A stretch of DNA of 64,000 nt from Sphingomonas sp. JUb134 (GTDB lineage Bacteria; Pseudomonadota; Alphaproteobacteria; Sphingomonadales; Sphingomonadaceae): the NCBI RefSeq assembly GCF_004341505.2, contig NZ_SLYP02000001.1:524501-588500 (forward strand), read 5' to 3'. A program made the translations under genes and the position numbers. The notes under the pieces were generated by a model. That model had not been told where the DNA came from, searched no databases, and saw only the letters and a list, made by a program, of their open reading frames with translations. This document shows, one piece after another, positions 58,315 through 64,000 of this stretch. Position 1 is the stretch's first letter, and each line of letters begins with the position of its first letter.

Positions 58315-58614
58315 ATGACTGCGGGCGGGACGTTGACACGCGCGGACCTCGCAGAGGCACTGCACAAGGAAGTCGGGCTTTCACGCGCCGATTCAGCCAA
58401 GCTGGTGGAGGATATCCTCGGCCACATGTGCGAGGCTCTGCATAAGGGCGAGAACGTCAAGATCTCGGGCTTCGGCAGCTTCGTGCTGCGCGACAAGGGC
58501 GAGCGCGTGGGCCGCAATCCCAAGACCGGGGTAGAGGTGCCGATCGCGCCGCGCCGGGTGCTGACCTTCCGTGCCAGCCAGATGATGCGCGACCGCATCG
58601 TCGCTGCCAGCTGA
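58315..58614 (+). CDS. ihfA: Integration host factor subunit alpha
   Basis: This 99-residue subunit of the DNA-bending IHF has [51 protein letters not shown] and the tip [13 protein letters not shown], whose proline inserts between base pairs. The ATG at 58315 follows GGGGG. It is 100 bases after fabH, in the usual alphaproteobacterial order. Confidence 0.96.
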   Translation: MTAGGTLTRADLAEALHKEVGLSRADSAKLVEDILGHMCEALHKGENVKISGFGSFVLRDKGERVGRNPKTGVEVPIAPRRVLTFRASQMMRDRIVAAS

Positions 58615-58625
58615 GGATTTCATCC

Positions 58626-58946
58626 GTGTCCGAGAAATCGGCGACGGCCTTTCGCACGATCGGCGAGGTCGCGGCCGAGCTGGGCCTGCCGCAGCACCGG
58701 CTGCGCTACTGGGAAAGCCGCTTTTCCGAGCTGCGGCCGGTCACCCGCGCCGGGCAGCGCCGCTACTATCGCCCCGAGGACGTCACGCTGGTGCGGCGCA
58801 TCCACCAGCTGCTGAGCGAAGAGGGCTATACGATCCGCGGGGTGCAGAACCTGCTGGCGGCCGAGCGCGGCAAGCCGATGGCGCAGGATCCGCTGCTTCG
58901 CATCCGGACGATGCTGGCAGACGCGCTCGCCGCGAACGCCCGCTGA
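58626..58946 (+). CDS. MerR-type DNA-binding regulator
   Basis: This 106-residue protein has a MerR winged-helix domain ([60 protein letters not shown]). The C-terminus is short, with no metal-binding or effector domain. Such small MerR proteins follow ihfA in many alphaproteobacteria; their target is unknown. The start is GTG, 11 bases after ihfA. Confidence 0.9.
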   Translation: MSEKSATAFRTIGEVAAELGLPQHRLRYWESRFSELRPVTRAGQRRYYRPEDVTLVRRIHQLLSEEGYTIRGVQNLLAAERGKPMAQDPLLRIRTMLADALAANAR

Positions 58947-58949
58947 GCG

Positions 58950-59480
58950 TCAGCCGACGTCGGGGCCAAGGCTGGGATCGACATCGCGGGGCCGGATGAA
59001 GCGCAGGAGCGTCGCGCCGCCGTCGCACGTCTCGCTCCAGTGCGCGCCCACCTCCAACACCGCCACGCTCGCGGTCGGGAATTTCTCTGCCACGTCCTGC
59101 CGCAGTGCACCGGTCTCAGCGAGCAGCAGGACCAGTTCCTCAAGACCGGGATTGTGGCCGACCAGCAGCACCTGATCGGCGGCGTCGGGAAGAGCCCGCA
59201 CCACGTCGAGCAGTGTCGCCTCCGACGCCAGATAGAGCCGGCGGTCCCACTCGGGCGCCAGCGTCTCTCCAAGGCCGGACGCGAAATGGTCAAGCGTCTC
59301 CTGCACCCGCACCGCAGGAGAGGCGACGACCAAGTCGAAGGCCAGTCCCAGGCTGCGCAGGTGGCGGCCCATGGTCTCGGCCGCGCGGGCGCCCTTCGCA
59401 TTGAGCGGGCGATCGAAGTCCCGCGCGACGGGATCGTCCCAGCCGGACTTGGCGTGGCGAAGCAGCGTCAGGGTCTTCAT
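58950..59480 (-). CDS. sixA: SixA-like phosphohistidine phosphatase
   Basis: This 176-residue histidine phosphatase has LLRHAKSGWDDP with the catalytic His (H9) and Arg, and VLLVGHNPGLEELVLLL with the second His. SixA removes phosphate from histidine of phosphorelay proteins. The ATG at 59480 gives MKTLTLLRHAKSGW. It is convergent with the merR gene, three bases between stops. Confidence 0.88.
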   Translation of the reverse strand: MKTLTLLRHAKSGWDDPVARDFDRPLNAKGARAAETMGRHLRSLGLAFDLVVASPAVRVQETLDHFASGLGETLAPEWDRRLYLASEATLLDVVRALPDAADQVLLVGHNPGLEELVLLLAETGALRQDVAEKFPTASVAVLEVGAHWSETCDGGATLLRFIRPRDVDPSLGPDVG

Positions 59481-59502
59481 GGCAATTCCGTCGGGCGAGG
59501 CG

Positions 59503-62199
59503 TCAGGCGGTCGCCGCCTCATGCCCCAAGGGACGGGCGAGGGAAAGCCGCGATGCACGTTCGACCGCCTCGTCGAGCGTGGTGCGCAACACCGGTGTCC
59601 CTTCCGGGAAGGCGGTGAGCAGGCGCGACGGCATGGCGGCGGAGAGGAGCACGAACATGCCGCGGTCGTCGGCACGGCGGATCAGCCGGCCGAACGCCTG
59701 GGCCAGGCGTGCGCGCACGATCCGGTCGTCGTAGGCGCTGCCGCCGCCTGCCAGCCGGCGGGCAGCGTGGAGCACGGTCGGCTTGGGCCAGGGCACGCCC
59801 TCCATCGCGACCAGCCGCAGCGAGTCGCCGGGCACGTCGACGCCGTCCCGCAGCGCGTCGGTGCCGATCAGCGAGGCGCGGGAATCGTCGCGAAAAATGT
59901 CGACCAGCGTGCCCGTGTCGATCGGGTCGACATGCTGGGCGAGCAGCGGCAGGCCGTCGCGCGCCAGCCGGTCGGCGATGCGCGCATGCACGGCCCGCAG
60001 GCGGCGAATGGCGGTGAAGAGCCCAAGCGTACCGCCGCCCGCGGCGGCGATCAGCCGGGCATAGGCGTTGGCGAGCGCCGCCAGGTCGCCGCGCTTCACG
60101 TCGGTGACGATCACCACCTCCGCCTGGCCGGCATAGTCGAAGGGGCTTGCCGCTTCGAACCGGGCCGGTGCCCGCTCCAGATGGGGCGCGCCGGCGCGCG
60201 CTTCCGCCACCGACCAGTCGCCGCCGGCCTTCAGGGTGGCCGAGGTGACGAGCGCGCCATGGGCCGGCTTCAGCACGGTGTCGGCAAAGGGCCGGCTCGG
60301 ATCGAGCCAATGGCGATGGAGCCCGACATCGTACTCGCGCCCCTCCACCCGATCGACGGCGAGCCAGTCGACGTAATCGGGATCGTTCGGGCCACCGATT
60401 CGCGCGATCAGCGCCAGCCAGGCGCCGACCGTCTCGGCACGCCAGCCGAGCGAGGCGATGGCGCCTTCGATGCGTGCCCGCGCCGGCGCGTCCATCCAGT
60501 CGGGCGCCTCTGCAAGCACCGACTCGAGTCGGCGGCCGAGCGCCAGCAGCGGACGCAGCAAAGCCTCCAGCGCGGCGCTCGCCGGACCGGCGGCATCGAC
60601 AAGCCCGGGGTCTGGTTCGGCCAGTTCCGTCTCAAGCCCATAGCCCGCCTCGCCCGCATCGGGCGCGCGCGCATAGACGAGCCCCCGGACCGCAGCGAGC
60701 AGTGTCTCGACCGGCCCGAACGGCGCGCCTTCGTTGATGCGGCCGAGCCAGCCGTCGGAAGGCAGCGCCTGCGCGGCGTTGACCGCGGCTGCGATCGCTT
60801 CCGCCCCGCCGTCGTCGTAGCTGGCGACGTCGGACAGGCGCGCGGCGAGCCCCCGCCTGCGGCCCCGCGCCTTCGCCTCCGGCCCCAGCACCCAGCGGCG
60901 CAATTCGATCGCCTCCGCGCCGGTCAGCGCTGCCGAGAACATCGCGTCGGCCGCATCGAACAGGTGATGCCCCTCGTCGAAGACGTAGCGCGTGGGCCGA
61001 GTCGCCGATTCGCGGCCGCGGGCGGCGTTGACCATCACCAGTGCGTGGTTCGCGATCACCAGGTCGGCGTCCGCGGACGCACGCGCCGCGCGCTCGATGA
61101 AGCACTTCCGGTAATGCGGGCAGCCCGCGTAGATGCACTCGCCGCGGCGGTCGGTGAGCGCGGTCGAACCGTTGCGGCGGAACAGCGTCGGCAGCCAGCC
61201 GGGCAGATCGCCGCCGACCATGTCGCCGTCGGCGGTATAGGCGGCCCAGCGCGCGACCAGCTGCGCCAGGATCGCCGCGCGCCCCGCGAAACCGCCCTGC
61301 AACGCATCCTCCAGGTTCAGCAGGCAGACGTAATTCTCGCGCCCCTTACGGGTGACGATCCGCCGCTTGCGCTCCTCCTCGTCGGGGAACAGTCGCTCCC
61401 CTTCGCGTGCGAGCTGGCGCTGGAGCGCCTTGGTATAGGTCGATACCCAGACGGCGCCGCCGGCCCGTTCGGACCAGAGCGACGCGGGCGCCAGATAGCC
61501 CAGCGTCTTGCCGATGCCGGTGCCCGCCTCCGCCAGCACCAGATTGGGCGAGTCGCGCACGACGCGCGGGGCAAAGGCATCGGCGGCGGCGGCAGCATAG
61601 GTGCGCTGGCCGTGCCGGCGTTCGGCCCCGGCGCCGGTGAGGGCATCGAGCCGCGCGACCACGTCGGCGCCATCGACGGCGATGGTACGCGGGGCGGGGC
61701 GGGGTGCGCGCTCCTCCCACTCCGGAAGCTTGGAAAAGAGCCAGCGCTCGGCGCGCTCCGGCTTTGCCAGCCGCTGGGTGACGGCAGGTGCCCAGGTCCA
61801 GCGCAGCCGGAACAGCGACTGCGCGGCGTGCCAGGCCCCCTCGCGTTCCGGCCACTCGCCTTCCATGACCGCCAGGAGCGCGGCGGCGGCATCGCGGAGG
61901 AAGGGGGCGACGGCCGCATCACTCTCCGGCACCGGCAGGCCGGTCACGGCGGCGAGCCCCTTGGGCGTGGGGACCATGAAGCGCGCCGGGCGCAGGAAGG
62001 CGAAGAGCTCCAGAAGGTCGAGGCCCGACAATTCCGCATAGCCGAGCCGCTGCGCCACCAGCGGCGCGTTCAGCACCAGCGTCGGCGTGTCCGCGGCGAG
62101 CCGGATCGCCTCGCCCCGGCTGATCCCGCGCACTTCCCCATCGGGCGTGGCGACCCAGATGCCGCCGTGGCTTGCGTGCAGCGCGGGATAGGGGAGCAT
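59503..62199 (-). CDS. DinG/XPD-like ATP-dependent DNA helicase
   Basis: This 898-residue superfamily 2 helicase has Walker A EAGTGIGKTLGYLAP near residue 225. A four-cysteine iron-sulfur site follows (YVCLLN; GECIYAGCPHYRKCF), then the DEGH box FDEGHHLFDAAD and a C-terminal motif VI LAQAFGRLIRRADDRG. The N-terminal 190 residues are outside the helicase core and may be a degenerate exonuclease-like domain. The ATG at 62199 has GAGGAAG upstream. DinG and XPD relatives unwind DNA, R-loops or G-quadruplexes. Confidence 0.9.
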   Translation of the reverse strand: MLPYPALHASHGGIWVATPDGEVRGISRGEAIRLAADTPTLVLNAPLVAQRLGYAELSGLDLLELFAFLRPARFMVPTPKGLAAVTGLPVPESDAAVAPFLRDAAAALLAVMEGEWPEREGAWHAAQSLFRLRWTWAPAVTQRLAKPERAERWLFSKLPEWEERAPRPAPRTIAVDGADVVARLDALTGAGAERRHGQRTYAAAAADAFAPRVVRDSPNLVLAEAGTGIGKTLGYLAPASLWSERAGGAVWVSTYTKALQRQLAREGERLFPDEEERKRRIVTRKGRENYVCLLNLEDALQGGFAGRAAILAQLVARWAAYTADGDMVGGDLPGWLPTLFRRNGSTALTDRRGECIYAGCPHYRKCFIERAARASADADLVIANHALVMVNAARGRESATRPTRYVFDEGHHLFDAADAMFSAALTGAEAIELRRWVLGPEAKARGRRRGLAARLSDVASYDDGGAEAIAAAVNAAQALPSDGWLGRINEGAPFGPVETLLAAVRGLVYARAPDAGEAGYGLETELAEPDPGLVDAAGPASAALEALLRPLLALGRRLESVLAEAPDWMDAPARARIEGAIASLGWRAETVGAWLALIARIGGPNDPDYVDWLAVDRVEGREYDVGLHRHWLDPSRPFADTVLKPAHGALVTSATLKAGGDWSVAEARAGAPHLERAPARFEAASPFDYAGQAEVVIVTDVKRGDLAALANAYARLIAAAGGGTLGLFTAIRRLRAVHARIADRLARDGLPLLAQHVDPIDTGTLVDIFRDDSRASLIGTDALRDGVDVPGDSLRLVAMEGVPWPKPTVLHAARRLAGGGSAYDDRIVRARLAQAFGRLIRRADDRGMFVLLSAAMPSRLLTAFPEGTPVLRTTLDEAVERASRLSLARPLGHEAATA

Positions 62200-62245
62200 G
62201 GCTTCCTCTATAGCCGGCTTCCCGGTGAACGGAAGCGGAACGGCG

Positions 62246-63139
62246 TCACCACAGCACGCCCTTTTCCGGCTGCAGCGGCGGCGGTGCCGCATCGCCGATC
62301 GCCTGGAGCAGGTCGATCTCGATCGTGCGGCACATGGCCGTCATGGGCACGTCGTGGATGGTGTCGGCAAAGGGATCGACCAGGTCGTCGCCGATGTGCA
62401 GCACCGTCAGGAACATGAGGCCAGCCAGGCTGGAGCCGATCGGGGTCGCCCAGCCCAGCGATTCGACCAGGCCGATCGGCAGCAGGATACAGAACAGCCG
62501 CGCGAACAGCGTCGGGAGGAAGCGGTACTGGTTGGGCAGTGGCGTGTTCTTGATCCGCTCCATGCCGCCCTGGGCATTGGCGATGTCGACCAGGATGCTT
62601 TCGAGCTGGGTCTGCTGGATGGTGTCGATCCAGCCCTCGCGCATCGCCCGTGCGATGCGGCGGCCGGTGCCGTCGAGCAGGCCATTGGCCACGTTGGTGC
62701 GGCTGAGCGGATCGGCGGCCTCGGTCGGCGACAGGAAGCGCAGCACCTCCGGCGCAGGATCCTGGCGCCGGAGCTGGCAACGCAGGCCGTGCACATAGGC
62801 GATGTGCCGCAGCACGATGCTGCGCTTCAGCTCCCGCGCGGGCCCGATGTCGTCGATCGGCAGGAACGCCATGGAACCGCGCGCAAGGCTGCGCGAAGCG
62901 TTGATCATCGCGCCCCACAGCACCCGGCCTTCCCACCAGCGCTGGTAGGCGGAATTGACGCGAAAGCCGAGGAACAGCGCCAGGGCGGTGCCGAACAGGG
63001 TGAGCGGCAGTGCCGGCGCGCGGAACGGCGAGATGAAATAGAAGACGGTCACCGCCACGTCCCACAGGAACAGGATGAAAAGCGGCTGCCACACGTCCAG
63101 GAGGATGTTGCGGAATCGAGGAGTTGCACTGACGATCAC
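62246..63139 (-). CDS. Bestrophin-like (UPF0187) membrane channel protein
   Basis: This 297-residue protein of the bestrophin-like family has hydrophobic segments near residues 18-40 and 45-65 and a pair near 200-245. Conserved blocks are [32 protein letters not shown] and the acidic pore-region [20 protein letters not shown]. Bacterial relatives form cation-selective pentameric channels. The start is read as GTG at 63139; an ATG at 63238 would add 33 unconserved residues and come near the lysS start. Confidence 0.88.
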   Translation of the reverse strand: MIVSATPRFRNILLDVWQPLFILFLWDVAVTVFYFISPFRAPALPLTLFGTALALFLGFRVNSAYQRWWEGRVLWGAMINASRSLARGSMAFLPIDDIGPARELKRSIVLRHIAYVHGLRCQLRRQDPAPEVLRFLSPTEAADPLSRTNVANGLLDGTGRRIARAMREGWIDTIQQTQLESILVDIANAQGGMERIKNTPLPNQYRFLPTLFARLFCILLPIGLVESLGWATPIGSSLAGLMFLTVLHIGDDLVDPFADTIHDVPMTAMCRTIEIDLLQAIGDAAPPPLQPEKGVLW

Positions 63140-63266
63140 GAGACTTCGGTACCTTGGTGAAAGCGTGAACGGAGGAGACGCCTGGAACGCGGACTTTGTT
63201 GCAGTGCGAAAGCGCGCCGCGCAATCCGGCTTGGCCAAGCCGGCGCCGAGGCGTTACAGGGCCGGG

Positions 63267-64000
63267 ATGATCGATCCCGCGCTCCGTACCGCCGCCCTCG
63301 TGTCCAAGGCCTGGCCCTATGAGGAGGCGCGCAAGCTCCTCAAGCGCTATCCCGACGGCAAGCCCGGCGGCGCGCCGGTGATCTTCGAAACCGGCTATGG
63401 TCCGTCGGGCCTGCCGCACATCGGCACGTTCAACGAAGTGCTGCGCACCACCATGGTGCGCCAGGCCTTTGCCGAGCTGTCGGACACGCCCACCCGCCTG
63501 ATCGCGTTCAGCGACGACATGGACGGCCTGCGCAAGGTACCGGACAATGTGCCCAACCGCGAGATGCTCGCCGAGCACCTCGGCAAGCCGCTGACGCAGG
63601 TGCCCGATCCGTTCGGGACGCACGAGAGCTTCGCGCACCACAACAATGCGCTGCTGCGCGAATTCCTCGACCGCTTCGGCTTCGACTATGAGTTCGCGTC
63701 CTCGACCGAATATTACACCTCGGGCCGCTTCGACGAGGCGCTGCGGGGCGTGCTGCGCCATTACCAGGGCATTATGGACGTGATGCTGCCGACGCTGCGC
63801 AAGGAGCGGCAGGCGACCTATTCGCCCGTGCTGCCGGTGAGCCCCAAGTCGGGCGTGGTGCTGCAGGTGCCCGTCGAGGTGGTGGATGCCGAGGCCGGGC
63901 TGATCGCGTTCGACGACGAGGGCGAGCGGATCGTCCAGTCGGCGCTCGGCGGCCTGTCGAAGCTGCAGTGGAAGGTCGACTGGGCGATGCGCTGGGTCGC
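63267..64000 (+). CDS. lysS: Lysyl-tRNA synthetase class I, 5' part
   Basis: The first 244 codons of a class I LysRS (archaeal-type, LysK-like) run off the window's right edge without a stop. The class I HIGH-equivalent is in [35 protein letters not shown] and [20 protein letters not shown] are typical. This unrelated fold replaces the class II LysRS in most alphaproteobacteria. The start is the ATG at 63267. Confidence 0.94.
   Translation, partial: MIDPALRTAALVSKAWPYEEARKLLKRYPDGKPGGAPVIFETGYGPSGLPHIGTFNEVLRTTMVRQAFAELSDTPTRLIAFSDDMDGLRKVPDNVPNREMLAEHLGKPLTQVPDPFGTHESFAHHNNALLREFLDRFGFDYEFASSTEYYTSGRFDEALRGVLRHYQGIMDVMLPTLRKERQATYSPVLPVSPKSGVVLQVPVEVVDAEAGLIAFDDEGERIVQSALGGLSKLQWKVDWAMRWV

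Noticed and set aside
59371..62418. A frame of about 1,000 codons antisense to the DinG-like helicase
   Set aside because: The sense strand has all helicase motifs; the antisense product has no recognisable domain.

Overview
This window is chromosomal DNA of a high-GC alphaproteobacterium, most likely a Sphingomonas-type member of the Sphingomonadales. The evidence is the conserved alphaproteobacterial order around a replication origin (parB-parA-rsmG-mnmG-mnmE, rho-hemJ-hemE, origin, DUF299 kinase/phosphorylase-maf-aroE-coaE-dnaQ). Other indicators are alphaproteobacterial family proteins (DUF1489, DUF1491, DUF6489, MmcB, a mitofilin-like protein behind hemCD), a GTTC-N7-GTTC LexA box, GANTC sites and a class I lysyl-tRNA synthetase. 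No phage, transposase, CRISPR array or defence island was seen; this is dense core genome.

Region 1-14.4 kb. The 3' end of mutY is coupled to a secreted serine hydrolase and nudC; pheA, a membrane-anchored cytochrome c, a VOC protein, gpsA and tsaD follow. The divergent heme cluster hemC-hemD-mitofilin-like runs into a glutaryl-CoA-type dehydrogenase. A palindromic repeat, a gamma carbonic anhydrase-like protein, a DUF72 protein, tRNA-Gly(GCC) and a coupled thioredoxin/TPR - LON-domain - Trm112-like - unknown protein group come next.

Region 14.8-31.9 kb. A second palindromic repeat, a UbiH-type hydroxylase, ftsK, lolA, xthA and a RibA with an apparently inactive RibB-like N-terminus precede a long leftward cluster: mnmE, mnmG, rsmG, parA, parB. 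Three parS-like ParB sites are visible (in hemD, in rsmG and between mnmG and mnmE). Then come terC, rho, hemJ and hemE, all pointing left.

Origin, about 31.94-32.24 kb. It has DnaA boxes, an AT-rich patch and several GANTC sites. It lies exactly between hemE and the DUF299 gene, the position of the experimentally known Caulobacter origin. Essential genes point away from it on both sides.

Region 32.2-44 kb. PPDK-regulator, maf, aroE, coaE and dnaQ form an overlapping operon. Then follow long-form hpf, ptsN, a thioesterase, DUF1491, a SleB hydrolase, SOS-controlled mmcB, an ankyrin protein, SCO1-ycgN-ygjP, a class A penicillin-binding protein and msrB.

Region 44-64 kb. This holds a phospholipid-methyltransferase-like gene, a Cdc48/VAT-type double AAA ATPase and a LysR regulator. 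Divergent from the LysR gene is a probable small RNA with an orphan intrinsic terminator. A cyclophilin, mgtE, exported msrA, aspartate aminotransferase and fused pabBC follow. Next is the rpmF-plsX-fabH-ihfA-merR operon, then sixA, a DinG/XPD-like helicase, a bestrophin-like channel and the 5' end of lysS.

The least described items are the LysR/small-RNA pair, the origin with its hemE gene lacking an ATG or GTG start, coding-embedded parS sites, and the degenerate RibB-like domain on RibA. All functions are inferred by reading; no similarity search was run.
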